This document shows, one piece after another, positions 1 to 9,386 of a DNA stretch of 23,989 nucleotides. Under the pieces are notes generated by a model. That model worked only from the letters and a program-made list of their open reading frames with translations. It searched no databases and was not told the DNA's origin. The number at the start of each line of letters is the position of its first letter. The stretch's first letter is position 1. Source of the DNA: Burkholderiaceae bacterium. Its GTDB lineage: Bacteria > Pseudomonadota > Gammaproteobacteria > Burkholderiales > Burkholderiaceae. The stretch covers positions 1 to 23,989 of the forward strand of contig JASLEM010000022.1 in the NCBI GenBank assembly GCA_030151165.1. Direction: 5' to 3'. The translations under genes were made by a program, and so were the position numbers.

Positions 1-1
1 G

Positions 2-2002
<2,001 letters not shown>

Positions 2003-2148
2003 GCCCGGATCGAGGTCGGACGGGGTGGGGCGGTGGCCGGTGATGCTGCCCCGGGATAGGTGTTATCGCTCGCCGACGGCTACCGGAGCGCCGGCTATGC
2101 GCGCACATTCGAGTCGTGCCCACCCACCCCCCACCGACCGAGGTTCCC

Positions 2149-2688
2149 ATGCAAGTCATCGACACCCTGCTCCAGCGCAACGCCGCCTTCGCCGACGCCG
2201 GATTCGACGCCGGCCTGAAGATCATCCCGTCGCTCAAGACGATGGTCGTCGGCTGCGTCGACCCGCGCGTCGACCCGATGGACGTGCTCGGCCTCGCGCC
2301 GGGCGAGGCGGCCATCCTCCGCAACGTCGGCGGACGCGTGACGCCCGACCTGCTGCAGCAGATGGCCATCCTGCGCACCGTCTCGCGCGTCGGCGGCTCC
2401 GAGGTCGGCGCCGGCTGGAACCTGGTGCTGCTGCAGCACACGAACTGCGGCATCTCCGGCTGCTACCACCACGCGCCCGGCCTGCTCGCGAAGTTCATGG
2501 GCGTGCCGGAAGACGGGCTCGCGCCGCTCGAGATCGACGATCCGTACAAGGCGGTCGCGATCGACGTCGCCAGGCTCAAGGCGAACCCGAACCTGCCCGC
2601 CGGCTTCACGGTGTCGGGCCTGGTCTACGACGTCGAGACCGGCAGGGTCGAGACGGTCGTGCCGCCCGGCCCGCTGCGGGTCGAGTGA
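2149..2688 (+). CDS. Beta-class carbonic anhydrase
   Basis: This 179-residue protein should interconvert CO2 and bicarbonate with a zinc hydroxide centre in the cytoplasm. The zinc-site signatures are CVDPR (Cys36, Asp38, Arg40) and HTNC (His97, Cys100), the expected Cys-His-Cys ligand set with the Asp-Arg dyad. Its length is that of the small bacterial beta-CA subgroup rather than the 210-230 residue CynT/Can type. I chose the ATG at 2149 because a GAGG lies 5-8 bases upstream and the family usually starts close to this point; an in-frame GTG at 2116 would add a proline-rich, unlikely N-terminus. It lies 146 bp after fusA and 32 bp before the hydrolase gene, so it may share a transcript with the latter. 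The enzyme class is secure; its physiological job is inferred. Confidence 0.9.
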   Translation: MQVIDTLLQRNAAFADAGFDAGLKIIPSLKTMVVGCVDPRVDPMDVLGLAPGEAAILRNVGGRVTPDLLQQMAILRTVSRVGGSEVGAGWNLVLLQHTNCGISGCYHHAPGLLAKFMGVPEDGLAPLEIDDPYKAVAIDVARLKANPNLPAGFTVSGLVYDVETGRVETVVPPGPLRVE

Positions 2689-2720
2689 CCCGGCGTCGTC
2701 AACGCAAGGAACCGACCGCA

Positions 2721-3521
2721 TTGGACGCCACCGTGTCGACCGACCACTGGATCGAGCTGCCGACTGGCCGCCTCTTCGCGCGGCAGTGGCTCGCCGCCGA
2801 GCCGGCCGATGAGGCGGGCAGCGCGGACGTGCCCATCGTCCTGCTCCACGACTCGCTGGGCTGCGTCGAGCTGTGGCGCGACTTCCCCGCGGCGCTCTGC
2901 GCGGCCACCGGCCGCCGCGTGATCGCCTACGACCGCCTCGGCTTCGGCCGATCCGCGGCGCGTGCCGGCCGGCTGCCGGTCGACTTCGTCGCCGAGGAGG
3001 CGTCGACGAGCTTTCCCGCGATCCGCCGGCAACTCGGCGTCGACCGTTTCGTGGTCGCGGGCCACAGCGTCGGCGGCGGCATGGCGGTGCACGTCGCGGC
3101 GACGCAGGGCCGCGACTGCGAGGCGCTGGTCACGATGTCGGCGCAGGCCTTCGTCGAGGATCGCACCCTCGCCGGCATCCGCGCGGCGCAGGCGCAGTTC
3201 CGCGAGCCGGGGCAAATCGAGCGGCTGGCCCGGTACCACGGCGACAAGGCGCCCTGGGTGCTCGAGGCGTGGATCGGCAGCTGGCTGCACCCCGACTTCG
3301 CGTCGTGGAGCCTCGCCGACGCGCTGCCCCGCGTCACCTGCCCGACGCGGGCGATCCACGGCGAGCGGGACGAGTACGGCAGCGAGGCGCACCCGAGGCG
3401 CATCGCGGCCGGCGTCGCCGGGCCGGCGCGGGTCGAGATCCTGCCGGGCATCGGCCACGTGCCGCAGCGCGAAGCGCCCGATCGCGTGCTGCAGCTGTTC
3501 GCGGAGTTCCTCGCGCACTGA
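2721..3521 (+). CDS. Alpha/beta hydrolase fold protein
   Basis: This is a 266-residue single-domain alpha/beta hydrolase, probably a cytoplasmic esterase or C-C/C-X hydrolase of unknown substrate. The catalytic triad can be read directly: nucleophile elbow GHSVGG with Ser116, acid Asp217 in HGERDE, and His246 in GIGHVP. An oxyanion-loop sequence LLHDSLG (residues 41-47) and YDRLGFGRS (70-78) fit the fold. The start is taken as TTG 2721 because AAGGAA lies 9 bases upstream; an in-frame GTG at 2733 is too far from that site. There is no signal peptide. It follows the carbonic anhydrase by 32 bp and converges on the serine acetyltransferase gene. The fold is certain; substrate and pathway cannot be told from sequence. 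Confidence 0.88.
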   Translation: MDATVSTDHWIELPTGRLFARQWLAAEPADEAGSADVPIVLLHDSLGCVELWRDFPAALCAATGRRVIAYDRLGFGRSAARAGRLPVDFVAEEASTSFPAIRRQLGVDRFVVAGHSVGGGMAVHVAATQGRDCEALVTMSAQAFVEDRTLAGIRAAQAQFREPGQIERLARYHGDKAPWVLEAWIGSWLHPDFASWSLADALPRVTCPTRAIHGERDEYGSEAHPRRIAAGVAGPARVEILPGIGHVPQREAPDRVLQLFAEFLAH

Positions 3522-3534
3522 TCTCGACGCCCGA

Positions 3535-3640
3535 CGCGCCTGTGACGCGACGCGCCATCAGCGCCCGCCGCGCCTGAGGCACGATGCGCTGATCGACGCA
3601 CCGCGCCTGCGTCGCGATGCACCGATCAGCGCCCGCCGCC
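3535..3640. repeat. Three degenerate ~33-bp tandem units between convergent genes
   Basis: The gap between the hydrolase and the serine acetyltransferase gene holds three related units starting at about 3535, 3570 and 3602, each opening with CGCGCCTG. The first and third also share ATCAGCGCCCGCCGC. The third unit runs into the 3' end of the acetyltransferase gene. The repetition is visible; any function is unknown, and decay of a local duplication is the simplest explanation. Confidence 0.5.
3586..3632. terminator. Nested hairpin, possible bidirectional terminator
   Basis: A perfect 9-bp inverted repeat, GCGCTGATC (3586-3594) and GATCAGCGC (3624-3632), encloses a second one, GACGCA (3595-3600) and TGCGTC (3608-3613). 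Together they form a long stem with a 10-nt bulge. It covers the TGA stop of the serine acetyltransferase gene (3626-3628) and lies 65 bp after the hydrolase stop. There is no T tract, so a Rho-independent role is uncertain. Confidence 0.35.
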
Positions 3641-4630
3641 GCCATCCTCGACACGATCCTCGCGCGCGTTCGCCTGCGCGATGCGGCTGCCCGGCGGCAC
3701 GCTGTGCGTCAGCCACACGTTGCCGCCGATCGACGAGCCCTGGCCGATCGTGACGCGGCCGAGCACCGTCGCGCCGGCGTAGATCACCACGTCATCCTCG
3801 ACGATCGGATGGCGCGCGCCGCCCTTGTGCAGCTGGCCGGCCTCGTCGGTGGCGAAGCGCTTGGCGCCCAGCGTCACCGCCTGGTAGATGCGCACGTGGT
3901 TGCCGATGACCGAGGTCTCGCCGATCACGACGCCGGTGCCGTGGTCGATGAAGAAGTTGGAGCCGATCTGCGCGCCGGGGTGGATGTCGATGCCCGTCGC
4001 GCCGTGCGCCAGCTCGGCGACGATGCGCGCGAGCAGCGGCACGCCCAGCACGTGCAACCGGTGCGCGATGCGGTGGTGGATCACCGCGTGCAGGCCCGGG
4101 TAGCAGATCAGCACCTCGTCGACGCTGCGCGCCGCCGGGTCGCCGCGGTAGGCCGCGAGCACGTCGCTGTCCAGCAGCTCGCGGATGCGCGGCAGGTCGG
4201 CGCCGAACGCGCGCACGATGGCCAGCGCGCGCTCGTCGACCGGCTGCGCGTGCTCGCCGCCGAAGCGCGCGTTGTAGCGCAGCTCGAGCCGCACCTGCGC
4301 GAGCAGCGCGGTGAGGGCGGTGTCCAGCGTGTGGCCGACGAAGTAGTCCTCGCTCTCCTGGCGAAGGTCGGGCGGCCCGAGGCGCATCGGGAACAGGGCG
4401 CTGCGCAGGCTGTCGAGGACGCTGGCCAGCGCCTCGCGCGACGGCAGCTCGCGGCCGCTGGTCTCGCGCGGACGCGACTGCTGCTCGCGCCAGCGCTCGC
4501 GCGCGCCGCGCAGCTGCGACACGATGGCGGCGAGGTCGAACGACGGCGTCGGCGCCGCGGGCGACGGGAAGGGCGACTCGGCGCGGTGCGCCGTCCAGGT
4601 CTCGGGATGGAGGTCGTTCTCGGAGTTCAT
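3626..4630 (-). CDS. Serine O-acetyltransferase, SrpH/EpsC-type
   Basis: The enzyme makes O-acetyl-L-serine from serine and acetyl-CoA, the carbon acceptor for sulfide in cysteine synthesis. The 334-residue protein is longer than classical CysE (about 270) and matches the SrpH/EpsC-like group with a long helical N-terminal domain (about residues 32-210). A left-handed beta-helix of hexapeptide repeats follows (about 211-315). The catalytic pair corresponding to E. coli CysE Asp143 and His158 is Asp215 in GIDIHP and His230 in IDHGTGVVIGET. The C-terminus is short, acidic and glycine-rich. The ATG at 4630 is preceded by AGGA. The gene starts 3 bp after the rhodanese stop, so the two are almost certainly co-translated, which fits a sulfur-assimilation role. 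No cysteine synthase gene is nearby in the window. Confidence 0.9.
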   Translation of the reverse strand: MNSENDLHPETWTAHRAESPFPSPAAPTPSFDLAAIVSQLRGARERWREQQSRPRETSGRELPSREALASVLDSLRSALFPMRLGPPDLRQESEDYFVGHTLDTALTALLAQVRLELRYNARFGGEHAQPVDERALAIVRAFGADLPRIRELLDSDVLAAYRGDPAARSVDEVLICYPGLHAVIHHRIAHRLHVLGVPLLARIVAELAHGATGIDIHPGAQIGSNFFIDHGTGVVIGETSVIGNHVRIYQAVTLGAKRFATDEAGQLHKGGARHPIVEDDVVIYAGATVLGRVTIGQGSSIGGNVWLTHSVPPGSRIAQANAREDRVEDGGGGR

Positions 4631-4633
4631 CCC

Positions 4634-5101
4634 CTAATCCTGCACCCATTTCAGTCCGCGCCTTCGCCAGCCGCCGGTATTCCCCCGCTGGCCGGTGGCA
4701 TCGAGCTCGCCTTCGAAGCCTTCGGCGACGTTGAACGCCGCGGTGAACCCGATGCGCGTCGCGGCCTCGGCGGCGATGGCCGAGCGCTTGCCGCTGCGGC
4801 ACAGCAGCAGCACGACGTCGTCCTTGCCGGCCTGGGCCTCGAGCTCGCGCAGGAAGCCCGGGTTGCGCACGAGCGCGACGCCGGTCGCCCACGGCGCATG
4901 CAGGCTGCCGGGCACGTGGCCGACGAAACGGCGCTCCTCGATCGTGCGCACGTCGACGATCACCGCGCGGCCGGCCTCGACCAGCGCCCAGGCGTCGGCC
5001 GGCGCGATGCTGCCGGCGAACGGCAGGCCGCGGGCGCGCGCGTCGCGGACGGCGTGGTCGAGGATCAGGTCTTCGCGCGTGGCGGCGTGGACGGCGGACA
5101 T
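4634..5101 (-). CDS. Rhodanese-like sulfurtransferase
   Basis: This 155-residue single rhodanese domain should carry persulfide sulfur on its active-site cysteine and pass it to cyanide, thiols or a protein partner in the cytoplasm. The active-site loop CRSGKRS has Cys101 at its head, and the CH2A-like IVDVRTIEER segment sits at residues 48-57. The six-residue loop after the cysteine is that of thiosulfate-type rhodaneses rather than the seven-residue Cdc25-type loop. The ATG at 5101 has AGGAG five bases upstream. It is the first gene of a tight two-gene unit with the SrpH-type acetyltransferase. That pairing suggests that sulfane sulfur or thiosulfate is channelled to O-acetylserine; the physiological donor and acceptor are not known. 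Confidence 0.9.
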   Translation of the reverse strand: MSAVHAATREDLILDHAVRDARARGLPFAGSIAPADAWALVEAGRAVIVDVRTIEERRFVGHVPGSLHAPWATGVALVRNPGFLRELEAQAGKDDVVLLLCRSGKRSAIAAEAATRIGFTAAFNVAEGFEGELDATGQRGNTGGWRRRGLKWVQD

Positions 5102-5107
5102 GAGGGC

Positions 5108-5137
5108 TCCTGTCGATGCCGAAGGTCGGCGACAGGA
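5108..5137 (-). promoter_or_regulatory. 30-bp palindrome at rhodanese ribosome-binding site
   Basis: TCCTGTCG and CGACAGGA form a perfect 8-bp inverted repeat (5108-5115 and 5130-5137) around an inner CCGA/TCGG pair. Four of the five Shine-Dalgarno bases AGGAG of the rhodanese gene (5107-5111) lie in one arm. In RNA it would mask the ribosome-binding site; in DNA it could be an operator. Confidence 0.4.
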
Positions 5138-5138
5138 C

Positions 5139-5167
5139 AGCTTAGGCCGCTGCGGCGGCGCCGTGAA
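5139..5167 (-). promoter_or_regulatory. Candidate sigma-70 promoter of rhodanese-acetyltransferase pair
   Basis: On the - strand TTCACG (5162-5167) and TAAGCT (5139-5144) are separated by 17 bp. Each is a partial match to the -35 and -10 consensus. The predicted start near 5132 would fall inside the palindrome at 5108-5137, favouring an operator role for it. A near-palindrome, AATGCGC/GCGCCATT, lies just upstream (5167-5184). Confidence 0.3.
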
Positions 5168-5232
5168 ATGCGCTTTGCGCCATTCCATAGACGTGCGGCG
5201 ACGCTCGCCGCGCGCAGCTCGGGCGGCGCGCG

Positions 5233-5972
<740 letters not shown>

Positions 5973-5976
<4 letters not shown>

Positions 5977-6710
5977 GCGGTCGGGGTGTTGGAGGGCAGG
6001 GGCGCGACGGGCGAGCGCGCGACGTGCGGCAGCGCACGGCGCGCGAGACGCTTCTCGAGCAGGGTCGCGATGCGCGAGAGCCCGAAGCACAGGACGAAGT
6101 ACGTGAGGCCCAGCAGCAGGTAGACCTGCGTCGCGTGCGTGAACACCTGCGTGTTGATCTGCGCGGCGATGAACGAGACCTCGGTCAGCCCGATGATGTA
6201 GCCGAGCGACGTCTCCTTGATCGTCGAGATGAACTGGTTGACGAGCGAGGGCAGCATGCTGCGCATCGCCTGCGGCAGGATCACGAGGCGCATCGCGCGG
6301 CCGTAGCCCAGGCCCAGCGCCCGCGCGCTCTCGAACTGGCCACCCGGCACGCCGCGGATGCCGGCGCGCACGATCTCGGCGAGGTAGACGCCGTCGAACA
6401 CGACGAGGGCGATCAGCATCGTGCTGAACTGCTCCGTCTTGTGGCCGGTGACGCTCGGCAGGAAGAAGTAGGCCCAGAAGATCACCATCAGCAGCGGGAT
6501 GCCGCGGATCACGTGCACGAGCGCCGTCACCGGCCAGCGCAACGCGCGGAACGGGCTCACGCGCGCGAGCCCCAGCGCGATGCCGACCGGCAGCGCGAGC
6601 ACCAGCGCGAGCGCGGCGAGCAGCACCGTCAGCGCGAGGCCGCCGAGCGGGCCGTTCGGGTACTGGCCGACGAGGAAGTAGATCCAGTAGGTCTGGATGA
6701 GGTCGATCAT
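5973..6710 (-). CDS. Polar amino-acid ABC transporter permease (GltK/HisM type)
   Basis: Inner-membrane permease of 245 residues. Hydrophobic segments are visible at about 22-48, 61-84, 98-116 and 200-222. The family motif RGIPLLM is at 69-75, and the cytoplasmic EAA-type coupling loop starts at Glu127 in [10 protein letters not shown] and ends near LPQA; this loop docks with the ATPase. The C-terminal 20 residues are a Pro/Ala-rich tail. It starts 13 bp after the partner permease and overlaps the ATPase gene by 4 bp. With the second permease it should form the heterodimeric channel. Family assignment is strong, substrate unknown. Confidence 0.92.
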
Positions 6711-6723
6711 GCGGCGCGTGCCC

Positions 6724-7419
6724 TCACAACGTGCGCACCGGCCAGCGGCGATGCACCCAGGCCGCGAGGCCGGTGATCGCGAGCGAGACCGTCAGGTAGG
6801 CCGCCGTCGCGAACGCGAACGACTCGGCGCTGCGGAAGCTCGCGGACTCCACGCGCGCGGCCTGGTACATCATCTCGGCCACGCCGATCACGGTGGCGAT
6901 GCTCGTGTCCTTCCACAGGTTGAGCGTCTGCGAGATCAGCGGCGGCACCGTGATGCGCAGGGCCTGCGGCAGGACGACGCGCCGCATCGTCTCGACGAAG
7001 CCGAAGCCGAGCGCGCGGCCGGCCTCGAACTGCACCGCGGGGATCGCGCGGATGCCGCTGCGGATGTCCTCGGCCATGTAGGCCGCCGTGTAGAGCGTCA
7101 ACGCGATGGCGCCGGCGACGAACTCGAAGTTGCCCGCATAGAGCTTCTCCTTGACCGGGTCGGGCAGCAGCTCGGGCGCGCCGAAGTACCAGAACAGCAG
7201 GTGCGCCAGCAGCGGCACGTTGCGCACGCCCTCGACATAGACCGTGCCGAGCGCGCGCACCGCGGCCACGGGTGCGAGGCGCAGCAGCGCGACGACGACC
7301 GCCAGCGGCAGCGCGAACACGAAGACGACGCCCGCCAGCTTCAGCGAGACGAGCAGCCCCGCGACCAGCCAGTCGTGGTACTGGCCGTGGAGCAGCAGGT
7401 CGAGATCGAAGTGGGGCAT
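6724..7419 (-). CDS. Polar amino-acid ABC transporter permease (GltJ/HisQ type)
   Basis: Inner-membrane permease of 231 residues, partner of the gene that follows. Membrane segments are visible at about 19-46, 52-80, 97-115 and 200-222. The family motif appears as VRNVPLL and the EAA-type loop as FEAGRALGFGFVETMRRVVLPQA, written here only in part as its core GRALGFG. The ATG at 7419 is 72 bp downstream of the binding-protein stop, and that gap holds a strong hairpin. Having two different permease subunits is typical of glutamate/aspartate- and cystine-type importers of this family. Substrate not assignable. Confidence 0.92.
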   Translation of the reverse strand: MPHFDLDLLLHGQYHDWLVAGLLVSLKLAGVVFVFALPLAVVVALLRLAPVAAVRALGTVYVEGVRNVPLLAHLLFWYFGAPELLPDPVKEKLYAGNFEFVAGAIALTLYTAAYMAEDIRSGIRAIPAVQFEAGRALGFGFVETMRRVVLPQALRITVPPLISQTLNLWKDTSIATVIGVAEMMYQAARVESASFRSAESFAFATAAYLTVSLAITGLAAWVHRRWPVRTL

Positions 7420-7439
7420 CGGCGGGTGGAGCTGCTGGA

Positions 7440-7472
7440 AGGCCCCGTGCCCGGGGTGCGGGCGCGGGGCCT
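7440..7472 (-). promoter_or_regulatory. Strong intergenic hairpin between binding protein and permease
   Basis: AGGCCCCG (7440-7447) and CGGGGCCT (7465-7472) are perfect 8-bp arms, extended inward by GCCC/GGGC around a 7-nt loop, giving a stem of about 13 pairs. No T tract follows on the - strand. Such structures after a binding-protein gene usually stabilise its 3' end or reduce read-through, so that more binding protein than permease is made. Confidence 0.5.
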
Positions 7473-7491
7473 GGCCGGTCGCGCGTGGCGA

Positions 7492-8331
7492 TCAGATCTT
7501 GTCGCTGTCGATCCTGAAGCTGCGCTTGTCGAACTGCAGCTTGGTCGCCGGGCCGTACCACTTGATGAACAGCTTGTCGGCGTTGCCGGAGGACTCGAGC
7601 TCGCGCAGCGTGCCGTCGACCACGGCCTTCAGCGCGGGCTCGTTCTTGCGCAGGCCGAGCGCGAGCGGCTCGACGCTGATGCTGGTCGGCAGGATCGCGT
7701 AGTCCTTCTTCGCCGGGCCGAGCTTGGCGTAGTCATTGACGATCGACGCCTCGTCGTTGACGTAGCCGACGCCCTTGCCCTGCTGCAGCGCGAGGAAGGC
7801 CTGCTGCGTGGTCTCGAACGTGACGACGTCGACGTTGGGCACCGCCTTGCGGATGTTGGGCTCCTGCGTGCCGCCCTTGACGGTCAGCACCTTCTTGCCG
7901 GCGAGGTCGGGCACGTCCTTGATGCCGCTGCTCGTCTTGACCAGCACCTTCTGGCCTGTGACGAAGGTCGTCAGCGAGAAGTCGATCTGCGACTCCCGTT
8001 CCTTGTTGTGCGTCAGCGAGGCGGCGAGCACGTCGACGCGGCCCTGCTGCAGCTCTGGGATGCGCGCGGCGACGGCGAGCTGCTTGAACACCGGCTTGAC
8101 GCCGATCTTCGCGGCGATGGCCTTGGCGATGTCGACCTCGTAGCCGACGATCTCGCGCGTCTTCGGGTCGACGAAGCTGTTCGGCTCGTCGGTGCCGAGC
8201 ACGCCGAAGACGATCTCGCCCTTCTTCTTGATGTCGTCGAGCTGGTCGGCGTGGGCCGCCGAGACGAGGGCCGTCGTGGCGAAGACGGCGGCGAGCAGGG
8301 AGCGAAGGCGGAGGCGAAAACGAGTGCGCAT
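7492..8331 (-). CDS. Periplasmic amino-acid-binding protein (GltI/FliY-like)
   Basis: This 279-residue family-3 solute-binding protein is exported and delivers ligand to the two permeases downstream. A basic, arginine-rich start is followed by a hydrophobic stretch and an AHA cleavage site near residue 28. The mature protein begins with DQLDDIKKKGEIVFGV. Family marks include GYEVDIAKAIA, ELQQGRVDVLAASLTHNKERE and the lobe-2 sequence LAGKKVLTVKGGTQE. ATG 8331 was chosen because it places the signal peptide at the N-terminus; the frame is open further upstream but adds only arginine-rich sequence. The possible Shine-Dalgarno AAGG lies in an inverted repeat 10 bases upstream. Glutamate/aspartate, cystine or another polar amino acid would all be consistent. 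Confidence 0.9.
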   Translation of the reverse strand: MRTRFRLRLRSLLAAVFATTALVSAAHADQLDDIKKKGEIVFGVLGTDEPNSFVDPKTREIVGYEVDIAKAIAAKIGVKPVFKQLAVAARIPELQQGRVDVLAASLTHNKERESQIDFSLTTFVTGQKVLVKTSSGIKDVPDLAGKKVLTVKGGTQEPNIRKAVPNVDVVTFETTQQAFLALQQGKGVGYVNDEASIVNDYAKLGPAKKDYAILPTSISVEPLALGLRKNEPALKAVVDGTLRELESSGNADKLFIKWYGPATKLQFDKRSFRIDSDKI

Positions 8332-8340
8332 CGGTCGATG

Positions 8341-8366
8341 ACCTTGTTGTTGAGTTGATTCAAGGT
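8341..8366 (-). promoter_or_regulatory. Inverted repeat covering the binding-protein RBS
   Basis: ACCTTG (8341-8346) and CAAGGT (8361-8366) are perfect 6-bp arms around a 14-bp AT-rich spacer, 10 bases upstream of the ATG at 8331. On the transcript the start-proximal arm carries AAGG, the only Shine-Dalgarno-like sequence, so folding would hide it. Confidence 0.35.
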
Positions 8367-8401
8367 GACGGGACGAGCGGCCCCGCGCGAAGTGCCGGAT
8401 G

Positions 8402-8430
8402 AGCATAACGTTTCGCGGCCGCGTGGGCCA
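8402..8430 (-). promoter_or_regulatory. Weak candidate promoter of amino-acid importer unit
   Basis: On the - strand TATGCT (8402-8407) resembles a -10 box, with TGGCCC (8425-8430) 17 bp upstream as a poor -35. A start near 8395 would give a leader of about 64 nt that contains the inverted repeat at 8341-8366. Poor -35 matches are common for activator-dependent promoters. Confidence 0.25.
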
Positions 8431-8464
8431 GGGGGGCGTTTCGATGCGACGCCGACGACCCGCG

Positions 8465-9298
8465 TCACTTCGACGACGCCACCAGCGCCTGCTGGTAGTC
8501 GGTCTTCACGAAGCCGGCGAACTTCGTCTCGGTGACGGCGAGGAACTCGCGCGAGCGGTAGGCATCGGCGATGTCCCGGACCCAGGGCTTGTCCTTGTCC
8601 GCGGTGCGGATCGCGACGACGTTCTGGTACGTCGGGCCGGTCTTCTCGAGCGCGAGCGCCTCGGTGATCTTCAGGCCCGACGCGAGCGCGAAGTTGCCGT
8701 TGACGAAGGAGTAGTCGGTGTCGTCCAGCGAGCGCGGGAGTTGTGCCGCCTCGATCGGCACGAGCTTGATCTTCCGCACGTTGACGGCGACATCCTTCTC
8801 CGACGCCTTGATCGGATCGACGCCGTCCCGCAGCTTGACCCAGCCGAGCTCCTGCAGCACGACGAGCGCGCGCGCCGCGTTGGTCGGATCGTTCGGCAGC
8901 GCGACGAGCGCGCCTTCCTGGACGTCGAGCGTCCGGTGCTTGTGGCTGTACAGCGCGATCGGCGCGGTCGGCACCTTGATCAGCTCCGAGATCGGCAGCT
9001 TGTTCTCGGTCGCGAACTTCGTCAGGTAGACGATGTGCTGGAACACGTTGGCGTCGAGCGCACCTTGCGCGAGCGCGAAGTTCGGCTGGACGTAGTCGTT
9101 GAACTCGACGACCTTGACGGTGTAGCCCTTCCTCTCGAGCAGCGGCTTGATGCCCAGCTTCACCTGGTCGGCGTACGGGCCGGCGGTCGCGCCGATGACG
9201 AGTTCCTTCTTGTCCTGCGCATGGGCCGCGGCGACGGTGGCGGCGAGCGCGAGGGCGGCGAGCGTCGATGCGATGAAGCCGCGGCGGGCGAATGTCAT
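8465..9298 (-). CDS. metQ: MetQ/NlpA-family methionine-type binding protein (copy 1)
   Basis: This 277-residue NlpA/MetQ-family protein is the probable periplasmic binding component for the MetNI transporter just upstream. Residues 1-27 form a signal peptide with a Tat-like twin-arginine stretch (ARRGFIAS), ending AHA before QDKKE. There is no lipobox cysteine, unlike lipoprotein MetQ of E. coli. Family hallmarks are VIGATAGPYADQV, NDYVQPNFAL, DANVFQH, ALPNDPTNAARAL and RTADKDKPWV. The ATG at 9298 has AGGA at good spacing. The order metN-metI-metQ matches the classical operon. The family also covers binding proteins for methionine oxides, D-methionine and other organosulfur ligands, so L-methionine is likely but unproven. 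Confidence 0.9.
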   Translation of the reverse strand: MTFARRGFIASTLAALALAATVAAAHAQDKKELVIGATAGPYADQVKLGIKPLLERKGYTVKVVEFNDYVQPNFALAQGALDANVFQHIVYLTKFATENKLPISELIKVPTAPIALYSHKHRTLDVQEGALVALPNDPTNAARALVVLQELGWVKLRDGVDPIKASEKDVAVNVRKIKLVPIEAAQLPRSLDDTDYSFVNGNFALASGLKITEALALEKTGPTYQNVVAIRTADKDKPWVRDIADAYRSREFLAVTETKFAGFVKTDYQQALVASSK

Positions 9299-9333
9299 GT
9301 CGGAGTCCTGGAGCGGGTTGAAGAGTCGGAGAG

Positions 9334-9372
9334 CAGAATCGGAAAACAGAATCGGAAAACGGAATCGGAAAA
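9334..9372. repeat. Three tandem 13-bp repeats between metI and metQ
   Basis: CAGAATCGGAAAA occurs twice in tandem (9334-9346 and 9347-9359), followed by a copy with one change, CGGAATCGGAAAA (9360-9372). A weaker fourth unit, AGAGTCGGAGAG, may precede it. It fills the 88-bp metI-metQ gap and is much less GC-rich than its surroundings. It could be a slippage-prone spacer or a site array. Confidence 0.85.
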
Positions 9373-9386
9373 GGACGTGGCGGCGA

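Noticed and set aside
2027..2052. fusA terminator formed by GGGGC and GCCCC
   Set aside because: Only 5 bp of stem with a 16-nt loop and no T tract; such matches are common by chance in this composition.
9334..9372. CRISPR-like array
   Set aside because: The units are 13 bp and directly adjacent with no unique spacers, and no cas genes are present.
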